Source of the DNA: Sinorhizobium sp. BG8
Lineage (GTDB): Bacteria; Pseudomonadota; Alphaproteobacteria; Rhizobiales; Rhizobiaceae
DNA length: 64,000 nt
Reading direction: 5' to 3'
NCBI RefSeq assembly: GCF_016864555.1
Contig: NZ_CP044011.1
Span: forward strand, 1,097,001-1,161,000
Translations under genes and position numbers: made by a program
Part shown: positions 38,221 to 48,190 of the stretch, one piece after another
How positions within the stretch are numbered: position 1 is the stretch's first letter
Layout: each line of letters opens with the position of its first letter
Notes under the pieces: generated by a model
Database searches by the model: none
Seen by the model: the letters and a program-made list of their open reading frames with translations, nothing else
Told to the model about the DNA's origin: nothing

Positions 38221-41118
38221 ATGCGGACTGAGCGCGCGATCGACGACTACAGGCAGGACACGGGCCGGAATTCTATGGAGCATACCTTACCGGCACCGGA
38301 CCAATCGGGCCTGCTGCAAGTCGCCGCTTTGCGTGCGCAATGCGAGTTCATCGCGAGCGCTCACGCCGATCATCGCGACCAGATGCGCCAGGCGCTTCTC
38401 GCTGCCTTCAAGAAGGCGAACCAGGAGGGACGCGAGCGCGCCAAGGAACTGCTTTTCCAGGACGGAAGCGGGCTTGCCTGCGCGGCACGCATTTCCTGGC
38501 TGCAGGATCAGCTGATCAGCGTGCTGCACGATTTTGCGCTCAACCATGTCTTCAGCGCGGCGATGGCTCCTGCGGAAAGCCGCATAACGGTAACGGCCGT
38601 GGGTGGCTACGGGCGCGGAACCCTGGCACCCGGTTCCGATATCGACCTGCTTTTCCTGCTGCCCGCGAAACCCGCTCCCTGGAGCGAGCCTGCGATCGAA
38701 TTCATCCTCTACATCCTGTGGGACCTCGGCTTTAAGGTCGGCCATGCCACCCGGGATATCGACGAGTGCATCCGGCTGTCGAAGAGCGACATGACGATCC
38801 GCACCGCGATCCTGGAGGCGCGCTATCTCTGCGGCTCGCAGCCGCTGTTCGACGAGCTGGGCGTCCGCTTCGACCGTGAAATCGTGAAGAACACCGGCCC
38901 GGAGTTCATTGCGGCCAAGCTCGCCGAACGCGACGAGCGGCACCGCAAGTCCGGAGACACCCGCTATCTGGTGGAGCCCAACGTGAAGGAAGGCAAGGGC
39001 GGCTTGCGCGACCTTCACACGCTCTTCTGGATCGCCAAGTACTACTATCACATCAAGGATCCCGCCGATCTCGTCAGGCTCGGCGTGCTGTCCAAGCAGG
39101 AATACAAGCTGTTCATGAAGTCGGAAGACTTCCTCTGGGCGGTGCGTTGCCACATGCATTTCCTGACGGGCAAGCCCGAAGAGCGGCTCTCCTTCGACAT
39201 CCAGCGGGAGATCGCGGAGTGCCTGGGCTATCATGCGCACCCCGGCCTTTCCGCCGTCGAACGTTTCATGAAGCACTACTTCCTCGTTGCGAAGGATGTG
39301 GGTGACCTCACCCGTATCTTCTGCGCCACGCTGGAAGACCAGCAGGCCAAGGAGGCGCCCGGGATCGTCGGCGTCATCAGCCGCTTCAGGAAGCGCAACC
39401 GCAAGATTGCCGGCACGCTCGATTTCGTCGAGGACCGCGGCCGCATAACGATCACCGATCCGGACGTCTTCCGTCGCGATCCGGTGAACCTGATCCGCCT
39501 GTTCCATATCGCCGATCTCTACGGGCTCGAGTTTCACCCCGATGCACTGAAGCAGGTCACCCGGTCCCTCAAGCTGATCAAGCCCGCAGTGCGGGAAGAT
39601 GCCGAGGCCAACCGCCTGTTCCTTTCGATCTTGACCTCTCCGCGCGATCCGGCGCTCATTCTGCGCAGGATGAACGAATCCGGCGTGCTCGGACGCTTCA
39701 TTCCCGAATTTGGCAAGATCGTCGCGATGATGCAGTTCAACATGTATCATCACTACACTGTCGACGAGCATCTGATCCGCACCGTGGGCGTGCTGTCCGA
39801 TATCGATCAGGGCCGCGAGAAGACGGCCCACCCGCTCGCCTACCAGCTGATGCCGCATATCGAGGACCGCGTATCCCTCTACGTGGCCGTTTTGCTGCAC
39901 GACATTGCCAAGGGCCGTCCGGAGGATCACTCCACGGCCGGCGCGCGGGTGGCGCGCAAGCTGTGCCCGCGCTTCGGCCTCACCCCCAAGCAGACCGAAC
40001 TGGTCGTGTGGCTCATCGAGCAGCACCTCACCATGTCTCTGGTCGCCCAGACGCGCGACCTCAACGATCGAAAGACGATCCTGGATTTCGCCGACAAGGT
40101 GCAGTCGCTTGAGCGACTGAAGATGCTGCTGATCCTCACCGTCTGCGATATCCGTGCCGTGGGACCCGGCGTGTGGAACGGCTGGAAGGGCCAGTTGTTG
40201 CGCACCCTCTACTACGAAACCGAGCTGGTAATTTCCGGCGGCTTCTCCGAAGTCTCGCGCAAGGAGCGGGCAGCCTTCGCGCGCGAAACGCTCTACAACG
40301 CACTCGGCGACTGGAGCCAGAAGGACCGCAAGACCTATTCACGCCTGCACTACGAGCCCTATCTGCTGACCGTCTCGCTGGAAGACCAGGTCAGGCACCA
40401 GAATTTCATCCGGGCGACGGACAAGGCGGGCCAGACGCTGGCAACCATGGTGCGCACGGATTCCTTCCACGCGATCACCGAAATCACGGTCCTGTCGCCG
40501 GACCATCCCCGGCTGCTCGCTGTCATCGCCGGCGCCTGCGCCGCTGCCGGCGCAAACATCGTCGACGCGCAGATCTTCACGACGTCAGATGGAAGGGCGC
40601 TGGATACGATCCTGGTCACGCGCGAGTTCCAGGATGATGCCGATGAGACCCGTCGGGCCGGAACGATCGGCAAGATGATCGAGGACGTGCTTTCGGGCCG
40701 CAAGCGGCTGCCGGAAGTGATCGCCACCCGTGCCAAGGGGCGCAAGCGCCCCAAGGCGTTCAACGTACCGCCCGCTGTGATCATCAGCAATACGCTGTCC
40801 AACAAGTTCACGGTCATCGAGATCGAGTGCCTCGACCGTCCGGGCCTGCTCTCCGAAGTAACAGCGGTCCTCTCTGATCTCTCGCTCGATATCACCTCGG
40901 CGCACATCACCACCTTCGGTGAGAAGGTGATCGACACCTTCTACGTGACCGATCTCCTCGGCCACAAGGTCACCAACGAGAACCGCCAGGGCAACATTGC
41001 CGCGCGGCTGAAAGCCGTCATGGCGAATGAAGCGGACGAAGTGCGTGACCGCATGCCGTCCGGCATGATCGCGCCGGTCGTCCAGCCCGCGCAGAGAAAG
41101 CCGAAAGTCGAACAATGA
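38221..41118 (+). CDS. glnD: PII uridylyltransferase/uridylyl-removing enzyme GlnD
   Basis: A 965-residue nitrogen sensor. The nucleotidyltransferase domain has [18 protein letters not shown] near 122-139; an HD domain with [14 protein letters not shown] performs uridylyl removal; two ACT domains near 735-810 and 850-925 bind glutamine. It modifies PII proteins, linking glutamine level to NtrBC and GlnE control. ATG 38221 has AAGGAT upstream; ATG 38275 is an alternative. The stop overlaps murJ in an ATGA. Confidence 0.96.
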   Translation: MRTERAIDDYRQDTGRNSMEHTLPAPDQSGLLQVAALRAQCEFIASAHADHRDQMRQALLAAFKKANQEGRERAKELLFQDGSGLACAARISWLQDQLISVLHDFALNHVFSAAMAPAESRITVTAVGGYGRGTLAPGSDIDLLFLLPAKPAPWSEPAIEFILYILWDLGFKVGHATRDIDECIRLSKSDMTIRTAILEARYLCGSQPLFDELGVRFDREIVKNTGPEFIAAKLAERDERHRKSGDTRYLVEPNVKEGKGGLRDLHTLFWIAKYYYHIKDPADLVRLGVLSKQEYKLFMKSEDFLWAVRCHMHFLTGKPEERLSFDIQREIAECLGYHAHPGLSAVERFMKHYFLVAKDVGDLTRIFCATLEDQQAKEAPGIVGVISRFRKRNRKIAGTLDFVEDRGRITITDPDVFRRDPVNLIRLFHIADLYGLEFHPDALKQVTRSLKLIKPAVREDAEANRLFLSILTSPRDPALILRRMNESGVLGRFIPEFGKIVAMMQFNMYHHYTVDEHLIRTVGVLSDIDQGREKTAHPLAYQLMPHIEDRVSLYVAVLLHDIAKGRPEDHSTAGARVARKLCPRFGLTPKQTELVVWLIEQHLTMSLVAQTRDLNDRKTILDFADKVQSLERLKMLLILTVCDIRAVGPGVWNGWKGQLLRTLYYETELVISGGFSEVSRKERAAFARETLYNALGDWSQKDRKTYSRLHYEPYLLTVSLEDQVRHQNFIRATDKAGQTLATMVRTDSFHAITEITVLSPDHPRLLAVIAGACAAAGANIVDAQIFTTSDGRALDTILVTREFQDDADETRRAGTIGKMIEDVLSGRKRLPEVIATRAKGRKRPKAFNVPPAVIISNTLSNKFTVIEIECLDRPGLLSEVTAVLSDLSLDITSAHITTFGEKVIDTFYVTDLLGHKVTNENRQGNIAARLKAVMANEADEVRDRMPSGMIAPVVQPAQRKPKVEQ

Positions 41119-42698
41119 GCCTTGTCAGGAAATTCGCTACCGTCGGCGGAGCGACGCTCGGCAGCCGCGTGCTCGGCTTTGCCCGCGAGACACTGATGGC
41201 TGCAGCCCTCGGCACGGGGCCGATGGCAGACGCTTTCTACGCCGCCTTCCGCTTTCCCAACCTCTTTCGCCGCCTGTTTGCAGAGGGCGCCTTCAACGCT
41301 GCCTTCGTGCCGCTCTTTGCCAAGGAGATCGAGGAACACGGTGTCGCCGGGGCAAAGCGGTTCTCGGAAGAGGTCTTCGGCGTTCTCTTCACCGTGCTCC
41401 TGGTCATCACGATCGTGATGGAACTGGCGATGCCGTGGATCGTCTCCTGGATCATCGCGCCGGGCTTCGTCGGCGACGCGGAGAAGTTCAACGTCACCGT
41501 CGAACTCGCAATCGTGATGTTCCCGTACCTGATGTGCATGTCGCTGACCGCGATGCTGTCAGGCATGCTGAACTCGCTCCATCACTATTTCGCCGCTGCG
41601 ATCGCGCCGGTCTTCCTCAATCTGCTGCTGATCGGTGCGTTGGGCCTTGCTCTGCTCACCGGCGCATCGCCGCTCGAAACGGCGTGGCTGCTCTCCTGGG
41701 GCGTTTTCTGGGCGGGTCTCCTGCAGATGGCGGTTCTCTATATCGGTGTCCGCCATGCCGGTATGCGGATCGGTTTCCGGCGCCCCCGCTTCACCCCGAA
41801 CGTCAAGCGGCTTCTCTGGCTCGCGCTTCCCGCAGCCGTCACCGGCGGGATTACGCAGATCAACCAGCTGATCGGCCAGATGATCGCATCCACGAAGGAT
41901 GGTGCGATCTCGGCGCTGCAATATGCCGACCGGGTCTATCAGTTGCCGCTCGGCGTCGTCGGCATTGCGGTCGGCGTGGTTCTGCTGCCGGAACTCGCGC
42001 GCGCGCTCAAGGGAGGGCACGCCACCGAGGCCGCCAACCTGCAGAACCGCTCGATGGAGTTCGTACTCTTCCTCACCCTGCCGGCCGCGGCTGCGCTCTG
42101 GGTGATTTCGGACGAGATCGTTCGGGTCCTCTACGAGCGCGGTGCCTTCTCTGTCGAGACCACGGCCGTCGTCGCCGGAACTCTTGCGATCTATGGCCTT
42201 GGCCTTCCCGGCTTCGTGATGATCAAGGCGCTGACCCCAGGCTTCTTTGCGCGGGAGGACACCAAGACGCCGATGCGCATCACGATGCTGTCGGTCGTCG
42301 TCAACTGCGCGCTTGCGGTCTCGCTCTTTCCGTTCTTCTTCGAGCGCGGCATTGCGACGGCGGAAGCCGTTTCAGGCTGGCTGACGGCGATATGTCTCTT
42401 CGTGCTTCTCGTGCGTCGGGGACACTGGCAATTCGAAAAGACACTCGCGTCCAGGATCGCTCGCCTCGTCATCGCTTCGGTCATCATGGGAATCGCATTG
42501 AACTATGCTTCGGACGAGATGGCGCCCTGGCTGGCGTCGACCTCGCCGCTTTTCAATCAGCTGGTCGCGCTCTTTGGGCTGATCGCGCTCTCCATGGTTA
42601 TCTATTTCGGCGTTGCCTTCCTCATCGGCGGTGCGGACCTCGGCATGATAAGGCGGAACATGAACCGCAAGCCGCCACCCGGTCCCAGCCCTCTTTGA
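41115..42698 (+). CDS. murJ: Lipid II flippase MurJ
   Basis: A 527-residue polytopic MviN/MurJ with about 14 membrane helices. The N-terminus ([19 protein letters not shown]) and the [21 protein letters not shown] segment are the most conserved parts. It flips lipid II across the inner membrane for peptidoglycan synthesis. It is translationally coupled to glnD (ATGA), a common alphaproteobacterial arrangement. Confidence 0.96.
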   Translation: MSLVRKFATVGGATLGSRVLGFARETLMAAALGTGPMADAFYAAFRFPNLFRRLFAEGAFNAAFVPLFAKEIEEHGVAGAKRFSEEVFGVLFTVLLVITIVMELAMPWIVSWIIAPGFVGDAEKFNVTVELAIVMFPYLMCMSLTAMLSGMLNSLHHYFAAAIAPVFLNLLLIGALGLALLTGASPLETAWLLSWGVFWAGLLQMAVLYIGVRHAGMRIGFRRPRFTPNVKRLLWLALPAAVTGGITQINQLIGQMIASTKDGAISALQYADRVYQLPLGVVGIAVGVVLLPELARALKGGHATEAANLQNRSMEFVLFLTLPAAAALWVISDEIVRVLYERGAFSVETTAVVAGTLAIYGLGLPGFVMIKALTPGFFAREDTKTPMRITMLSVVVNCALAVSLFPFFFERGIATAEAVSGWLTAICLFVLLVRRGHWQFEKTLASRIARLVIASVIMGIALNYASDEMAPWLASTSPLFNQLVALFGLIALSMVIYFGVAFLIGGADLGMIRRNMNRKPPPGPSPL

Positions 42699-42730
42699 GT
42701 TGAGCACCCTCCACCTTGGGGAGAAGCACC

Positions 42731-43123
42731 GTGCAGCAGATGATCGCCTTGGTGACGCTTGTCGTCCCGGACTATGACGCCGCCATCAAGTTCTATTGCG
42801 AGGCTCTCGGCTTCGATCTCGTCGAGGACAGCAAGATGCCTGAAGGCAAGAGATGGGTCGTGGTGCGGCCGGCGGGCGCCGGCGGCACGGGGCTGCTCCT
42901 CGCTCAAGCCAGTGACGAGCGGCAGCGGTCCGCGATCGGCAATCAGACGGGCGGCCGCGTCGGCTTCTTCCTGCATACCGACGACTTCGATCGCGACCAT
43001 GCAGCCTTCACCGCAGCCGGCGTCCACTTCCGCGAGACGCCCCGCGTCGAGCGCTACGGCAAGGTAGCCGTCCTGGAGGATCCCTTCGGCAACACCTGGG
43101 ATCTTCTGGAGCCTCGGCCCTGA
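42731..43123 (+). CDS. VOC-family (glyoxalase-like) protein
   Basis: A 130-residue single VOC domain: [20 protein letters not shown] at the N-terminus and [17 protein letters not shown] then [16 protein letters not shown] at the C-terminus. GTG 42731 is chosen because GGGGAGA lies 7 bp upstream; ATG 42740 is too far from it. The substrate is unknown. It sits between murJ and trpS in the same direction. Confidence 0.85.
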   Translation: MQQMIALVTLVVPDYDAAIKFYCEALGFDLVEDSKMPEGKRWVVVRPAGAGGTGLLLAQASDERQRSAIGNQTGGRVGFFLHTDDFDRDHAAFTAAGVHFRETPRVERYGKVAVLEDPFGNTWDLLEPRP

Positions 43124-43233
43124 CGGACAGCCGGCAACACCCGGCATCCCCCTTGATCGAGACCCCGCTGGCGTGCATAAGCGCGCCGATATCAATCGGG
43201 GCCAGGCCCTCCACCAGCCTGAATGGGAACATC

Positions 43234-44301
43234 ATGGCCGAATTCCAGCCGCTCGTCTTTTCCGGCGTACAGCCGACGGGAAATCTTCACCTCGGAAACT
43301 ATCTCGGCGCGATCCGCAAGTTTGTGGCGCTGCAGGCCGAGCACGACTGCATTTACTGCGTCGTTGACCTGCATGCGATCACCGCTCAGCTGGTGCACGA
43401 TGACATGCGCAGCCAGACGCGCTCGATTGCAGCCGCGTTTATCGCCTCGGGCATCGACCCGAAAGAGCACATCGTCTTCAACCAGTCGGCTGTTCCCCAG
43501 CATGCGGAACTCGCCTGGATCTTCAATTGCGTCGCGCGCATCGGCTGGATGGAGCGGATGACGCAGTTCAAGGACAAGGCCGGCGGCAAGAACGCCGAAC
43601 AGGTATCGCTCGGGCTGCTCGCCTATCCGAGCCTGATGGCCGCCGACATCCTCGTCTACCGTGCCACGCACGTACCCGTCGGTGACGACCAGAAGCAGCA
43701 TCTGGAGCTCGCGCGCGACATTGCCCAGAAGTTCAACATCGACTTCATGGAGCATATCCGCCGCGAGGGCAGTGGTGTCGACATCATGGTCGGAGATGAG
43801 CCGGTGCATGCCTATTTCCCGATGGTGGAACCGCTGATCGGCGGTCCGGCACCGCGCGTGATGTCGCTGAGGGACGGCACGAAGAAGATGTCGAAGTCAG
43901 ATGCTTCCGACCTGTCCCGGATCAACCTTCTCGACGATGCCGACACCGTCTCCAAGAAGGTCCGCAAGGCCAAGACCGATCCGGATGCGTTGCCGAGCGA
44001 GACCGATGGGCTGAAGGGCCGCCCCGAAGCCGAAAACCTCGTCGGCATCTACGCCGCCCTTTCCGACAAGACGAAGGAAGATGTGCTCCGCGAATTCGGC
44101 GGCCAGCAGTTCTCCGTCTTCAAGCCGGCGCTCGTCGAACTTGCGGTCCATGTTCTCAGCCCGATCAGCGAGGAAATGCGCCGTCTTCTCGACGATACGA
44201 CCCACCTGGACGCCATCCTGCGCGACGGCGGAGAGAGGGCGCGCGCACGTGCGGAAAAAACGATGGACCAAGTCCGCGACATCGTTGGTTTTCTCCGATA
44301 G
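43234..44301 (+). CDS. trpS: Tryptophanyl-tRNA synthetase
   Basis: A 355-residue class I synthetase. The HIGH-type motif appears as [13 protein letters not shown] near residue 11-23 and the KMSKS loop as DGTKKMSKS near 213. ATG 43234 ([11 protein letters not shown]) has GGGAAC upstream; upstream in-frame residues are not conserved. Confidence 0.97.
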   Translation: MAEFQPLVFSGVQPTGNLHLGNYLGAIRKFVALQAEHDCIYCVVDLHAITAQLVHDDMRSQTRSIAAAFIASGIDPKEHIVFNQSAVPQHAELAWIFNCVARIGWMERMTQFKDKAGGKNAEQVSLGLLAYPSLMAADILVYRATHVPVGDDQKQHLELARDIAQKFNIDFMEHIRREGSGVDIMVGDEPVHAYFPMVEPLIGGPAPRVMSLRDGTKKMSKSDASDLSRINLLDDADTVSKKVRKAKTDPDALPSETDGLKGRPEAENLVGIYAALSDKTKEDVLREFGGQQFSVFKPALVELAVHVLSPISEEMRRLLDDTTHLDAILRDGGERARARAEKTMDQVRDIVGFLR

Positions 44302-44324
44302 GGCTAATTCCAAACGTCGAGAAT

Positions 44325-44356
44325 TGGTATAATCTCACCCGGAAGTTCCGGGTGAG
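44325..44356 (+). promoter_or_regulatory. Extended -10 promoter overlapping a perfect palindrome, upstream of usp
   Basis: TGGTATAAT at 44325-44333 is an extended -10 element. It abuts CTCACCCGGAA (44334-44344) and its exact complement TTCCGGGTGAG (44346-44356), an 11-bp inverted repeat with one central base. The start site would fall in the palindrome. It could be an operator for the usp gene or a terminator stem for trpS; no T-run follows. Confidence 0.4.
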
Positions 44357-44460
44357 CCTTGTTGCAAGTCCCGAACGCCCGGGATGCAAAGCATGCTCGA
44401 CGTGGCAGGCGGCCCGTTCTTGACGCTCCGTGCCCGGTAAGCAAAGCGAAAAGGCATTTC

Positions 44461-44952
44461 ATGGTTTCTCGACGACTTTCGCGCCTAGAGGGGCACCGCC
44501 GCAAGTTTCTTGCGGTCATCGACGATACGCCCGAGTGCCAGCGTGCCGTGCGCTATGCGGGAAGTCGCGCCAAGAACTCCAACGGCAGCGTCGTGCTCCT
44601 TTTCGTGATTGACAACGGCGACTTCCAGCAATGGCTCGGTGTCGAGGAGATCATGCGGGCGGAAGCGCGCGAAGAGGCCGAGGCGGTACTCGCCAAGGCC
44701 GCGCAGACGTTGCGCGAGACGATTGGGATCGAGCCCGAGACGGTTATCCGTGAAGGCATTGCGACGGAACAGATCAATGGTCTGATCGAGGAGGACCGGG
44801 ACATCGCGATCCTTGTCCTCGCGGCGGGGTCTGCAAAGGAAGGACCCGGCCCCCTAGTTTCGTCGCTTGCCGTGCGCGGCTCGGCCTTTCCAATCCCGGT
44901 GACGGTGATCCCGGAAGCGCTGACGGACGAGGAAATCGACGCGCTGAGCTGA
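44461..44952 (+). CDS. Universal stress protein (UspA family)
   Basis: A 163-residue single Usp domain beginning KFLAVIDDTPECQRAVRYA and ending ... IPVTVIPEALTDEEIDAL. The ATP-binding G-x2-G-x9-G-S/T pattern is not well formed in the C-terminal part (AAGSAKEGPGPLVSSL), so nucleotide binding is uncertain. The start 44461 has AAAAGG upstream. nfuA follows. Confidence 0.85.
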   Translation: MVSRRLSRLEGHRRKFLAVIDDTPECQRAVRYAGSRAKNSNGSVVLLFVIDNGDFQQWLGVEEIMRAEAREEAEAVLAKAAQTLRETIGIEPETVIREGIATEQINGLIEEDRDIAILVLAAGSAKEGPGPLVSSLAVRGSAFPIPVTVIPEALTDEEIDALS

Positions 44953-45086
44953 TGAGGTTGCACCACGGCGGGGGCGCTGGAAGACTTGCAGCTTTGGTCT
45001 TGAACGGGCAACCGGAAAGGCCTATTTTCTTTTGAACTGTTCTAAAATGGCGCCGGAGACTATTTGTCGGCTGCACGGAGAAAGAA

Positions 45087-45653
45087 ATGTTTATCCAGAC
45101 CGAAGCCACGCCGAACCCGGCGACGCTGAAATTCCTGCCCGGCAAGGTCGTTCTTGACCAGGGCACGGCGGAGTTCCGTGACGAGACGGAGGCGGCAGCC
45201 GGTTCGCCGCTTGCCGCGAGGCTCTTTTCCGTACCCGGTGTGACAGGTGTATTCTTCGGCTACGACTTCATCACGGTCACCAAGGAAGGCGCCGACTGGC
45301 AGCACCTGAAGCCTGCGATCCTCGGCACGATCATGGAGCATTTCATGTCCGGACAGCCGGTGCTTGCCAACAGCAGCTTCGGCGACGAAACCCCGGAAGG
45401 CGAGTTCTTCGACGAGGGTGACGAGACGATCGTCGCAACGATCAAGGAACTCCTGGATACGCGCGTCCGTCCGGCCGTTGCGCAGGATGGTGGCGACATC
45501 ACCTTCAAGGGTTACCGCGACGGTACCGTGTACCTGAACATGAAGGGTGCCTGCAGCGGATGCCCGTCCTCGACGGCAACCCTGAAGCATGGCGTCCAGA
45601 ATCTTCTGCGTCATTTCGTTCCGGAAGTGCAGGAAGTCGAAGCCGTCGTATAG
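45087..45653 (+). CDS. Nfu/NifU-type iron-sulfur carrier
   Basis: A 188-residue protein with an Nfu N-terminal domain (MFIQTEATPNPATLKFLPG) and a C-terminal NifU domain with the cluster-binding CSGCPSS near residue 155. Such proteins deliver Fe-S clusters to target enzymes. GGAGAAAG precedes the ATG. tsaB follows after 42 bp. Confidence 0.93.
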   Translation: MFIQTEATPNPATLKFLPGKVVLDQGTAEFRDETEAAAGSPLAARLFSVPGVTGVFFGYDFITVTKEGADWQHLKPAILGTIMEHFMSGQPVLANSSFGDETPEGEFFDEGDETIVATIKELLDTRVRPAVAQDGGDITFKGYRDGTVYLNMKGACSGCPSSTATLKHGVQNLLRHFVPEVQEVEAVV

Positions 45654-45695
45654 CGAGCATAGTCCGGGCGGCTCGATGTCCCGGCGGGAATATTC

Positions 45696-46349
45696 ATGAT
45701 CATACTCGGCATCGACACTTCCGGGACGGGATGTTTCGCCTGTGTCTATGACAGCCTCTCCGACAGCATGATGGGTGAGGCCGGGGCGGATATCGGCCGC
45801 GGCCATGCCGAAAGGCTGATGGATTTCATCGACGAGGCGCTCCATGCGTGCGGCAAGTCCCTGTCTGATATCGAGCGCGTCGCCGTGACTGTTGGCCCCG
45901 GCTCCTTCACCGGGATACGCGTGGGTGTCGCCGTGGCAAGGGGACTGGCCCTTTCGCTCGGTGTGCCCACCGTAGGCATCACGACGCTTGCGGCTCTCGC
46001 CCACGAATACGCTCCGCAGCATGGCGGCGAGGCCTTTCTCGTGGCGATCGATGCCAAGCGTGATGAGATCTATTGCCAGACCTTCTCGGGGGATGGTTTG
46101 GTAGGCAGCGAACCGCACATTCGCTCCGTGGAGGAAGCGTGCCGCCTTGCCGGTGAGCTCGGGGGACGGGTGACAGGATCAGGTACGGTTCATCTGGGGA
46201 GAACCGAAATGGCGACTGACAGTTTTTCGATTGGAACCGTTGCGCGTCTTGGTGCGACAGCAGATCCGGCTTCCGCACCCGCGAAGCCGCTGTACCTGCG
46301 CGGTCCGGATGCCAAGCCTCAGGCCGGTTTCGCTGTGTCGAGGGTCTGA
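45696..46349 (+). CDS. tsaB: tRNA threonylcarbamoyladenosine biosynthesis protein TsaB
   Basis: A 217-residue ASKHA-fold protein (ILGIDTSGTGCFACVYD, TVGPGSFTGIRVGVAVARGLAL). TsaB partners TsaD and TsaE to make t6A37 of ANN-decoding tRNAs. It is followed after 5 bp by rimI, the common tsaB-rimI pair. Confidence 0.95.
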   Translation: MIILGIDTSGTGCFACVYDSLSDSMMGEAGADIGRGHAERLMDFIDEALHACGKSLSDIERVAVTVGPGSFTGIRVGVAVARGLALSLGVPTVGITTLAALAHEYAPQHGGEAFLVAIDAKRDEIYCQTFSGDGLVGSEPHIRSVEEACRLAGELGGRVTGSGTVHLGRTEMATDSFSIGTVARLGATADPASAPAKPLYLRGPDAKPQAGFAVSRV

Positions 46350-46354
46350 TTGCG

Positions 46355-46849
46355 GTGGCTCTGACCGATTACTTCATCCGTAAACCGACCTTTGATGTCT
46401 TTCCTCTCGAAATGGAGGATCTCGGGCTTGCGGCTGCCATCCACCGGACCCGCTTCGTTCGCGCCTGGAGTGACGGCGAATTTCATTCACTGTTGTCGCA
46501 GGAGCCGGTCTTCGGCTTCGTTGCCCTCAAGGTGAACGCGGCCTCCAGGTCCGGCGGCGGCTTCGTGCTTGCAAGGGCAGCAGCCGGCGAGGCCGAAATC
46601 CTGACGATCGCCGTCGATCCGCGCTTCGAGCGTGCCGGTCTTGGCTGGCGGCTGATGCAGGCTGCTCTTCGGGAAGCACGCATGCGTGGGGCCGAAGCGA
46701 TCTTCCTGGAAGTCGACGAGGGCAATGCGCCGGCACGCCGCCTTTACGAGAAGCTTGGCTTCGCGAAAGTGGGTGAACGCAAGGCCTATTATGGGGATGC
46801 GGCGAGTGGTCGCTCTGCGGCGCTTGTCATGAAGCTTGATCTTCGCTAG
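46355..46849 (+). CDS. rimI: Ribosomal-protein-alanine N-acetyltransferase RimI
   Basis: A 164-residue GNAT acetyltransferase starting at GTG, 5 bp after tsaB. Acetyl-CoA-binding motif A is present as LTIAVDPRFERAGLGWRLM, followed by EVDEGNAPARRLYEKLGF. RimI of E. coli acetylates the N-terminus of bS18; the target here is inferred from synteny with tsaB. Confidence 0.9.
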   Translation: MALTDYFIRKPTFDVFPLEMEDLGLAAAIHRTRFVRAWSDGEFHSLLSQEPVFGFVALKVNAASRSGGGFVLARAAAGEAEILTIAVDPRFERAGLGWRLMQAALREARMRGAEAIFLEVDEGNAPARRLYEKLGFAKVGERKAYYGDAASGRSAALVMKLDLR

Positions 46850-46889
46850 TTCCGGTCGAGAATATCGATTGCGACGGGGACCGGGGCTG

Positions 46890-47318
46890 ATGGCCGATCT
46901 CGAAAAAACGTTGGAAGAGCTTTGCGTCGAGCGCGGTATGCGCATGACGGAGCAACGCCGCGTGATCGCGCGCGTTCTGGAAGAGTCTGCCGACCACCCT
47001 GATGTGGAGGAACTCTACCGTCGCTCTTCCGCAGTGGACGCGCGGATCTCCATTTCCACGGTCTACCGGACGGTGAAGCTCTTCGAGGATGCCGGCATCA
47101 TCGAGCGTCACGACTTCCGCGATGGACGCTCGCGGTATGAAACGGTCCCGGAAGAACACCACGATCATCTGATCGATCTCAAGCATGGTACGGTGATCGA
47201 ATTCCACTCCCCGGAGATCGAGGCGCTTCAGGAAAAGATCGCCAGGGAACATGGTTTCAAGCTGGTGGACCATCGCCTCGAACTCTACGGCGTTCCCCTC
47301 AAAAAGGACGAGGAGTGA
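46890..47318 (+). CDS. fur: Fur-family metalloregulator (Fur/Mur type)
   Basis: A 142-residue winged-helix Fur protein with the DNA-recognition helix in SISTVYRTVKLFEDAGII and the metal-site signature HHDHLI at 90-95. The two CxxC pairs that hold structural zinc in E. coli Fur are absent: the only cysteine is Cys12, and the usual C-x-x-C after HHDHLI reads DLKHG. That is seen in rhizobial Fur proteins that act as manganese-responsive Mur. ATG 46890 is chosen with GGGGACCGGGG nearby. Lies between rimI and the olsA-like gene. Confidence 0.9.
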   Translation: MADLEKTLEELCVERGMRMTEQRRVIARVLEESADHPDVEELYRRSSAVDARISISTVYRTVKLFEDAGIIERHDFRDGRSRYETVPEEHHDHLIDLKHGTVIEFHSPEIEALQEKIAREHGFKLVDHRLELYGVPLKKDEE

Positions 47319-47359
47319 GGCACAGGTTCCAGCCTCCTCCGTTCGCGCGAGGGTGACGC

Positions 47360-48148
47360 TTGATCGCGTGGATTCGCATCTTCCTCGTGCTTGCCTCCCT
47401 GGCGCTCGTGACATTCGTGCTGCTTCCCGTGCAGATCGCCGCCCTGGCGTTCGACTGGCGTCTGCGGCGCTACATTCCACGCCTCTGGCATCGCGCCGCC
47501 TGCCGGCTCGTCGGCATACGGGTAAGGGCGCATGGACGACCGGAGACGCGAAGACCGCTCCTGCTCGCCTCCAACCACGTGTCTTGGAAGGACATCCTCG
47601 TCCTCGGTGCTGTTGCCGACGTCGTCTACATTGCCAAGGCGGAAGTGAGGGGATGGCCCGTCTTCGGGATTCTTGCGCGGCTTCAGGCCACCATTTTCGT
47701 GGAACGCGAACAGAAGCGGAAGACCGGCGAAAAGGTGGATGAAATCGGCCGCCGCCTGAGCGACGGCGAGATTGTCGTGCTGTTTCCGGAAGGGACCACT
47801 TCCGACGGCAATCGCCTGCTCGAAGTGAAAACCTCGCTCTTCGGCGCGGCCGCTTCCGCGGCCGCGATGACGGCGGATGGTATCGTTCACATCCAGCCCG
47901 TGGCGATCTCCTATACCGGCATTCACGGCATGGCCATGGGACGCTATCACCGGCCCCTTGCAGGCTGGCCCGGTGACATTCCTCTCGGAAGTCATCTGCT
48001 GGCGATTCTCAAGGAGGGCGCGATCGAGGTGGACGTCGATTTCGGCGAGAGGATCGACTATCGACGCGACAGCAATCGCAAGGCAATCAGCCGGGAGGTG
48101 GAGGCCGCGATCCGCCGGATGCTTTCGAGCCGCCTTCGCGGACGCTGA
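47360..48148 (+). CDS. olsA: 1-acyl-glycerol-3-phosphate-type acyltransferase, probable OlsA
   Basis: A 262-residue PlsC-family acyltransferase. Motif I is NHVSWKD (His73/Asp78) and motif III FPEGT (142-146); an N-terminal hydrophobic helix (about 5-30) anchors it. The start is a TTG at 47360. In S. meliloti the gene in this position, between fur-like and miaB genes, is as I recall olsA, which acylates lyso-ornithine lipid to ornithine lipid. The presence of olsB 15 kb away supports that, but general PlsC activity cannot be excluded. Confidence 0.8.
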   Translation: MIAWIRIFLVLASLALVTFVLLPVQIAALAFDWRLRRYIPRLWHRAACRLVGIRVRAHGRPETRRPLLLASNHVSWKDILVLGAVADVVYIAKAEVRGWPVFGILARLQATIFVEREQKRKTGEKVDEIGRRLSDGEIVVLFPEGTTSDGNRLLEVKTSLFGAAASAAAMTADGIVHIQPVAISYTGIHGMAMGRYHRPLAGWPGDIPLGSHLLAILKEGAIEVDVDFGERIDYRRDSNRKAISREVEAAIRRMLSSRLRGR

Positions 48149-48190
48149 AAGGGCTTCATTTTCCGGGCTTTTTGCACTATGGAAGCGCCA

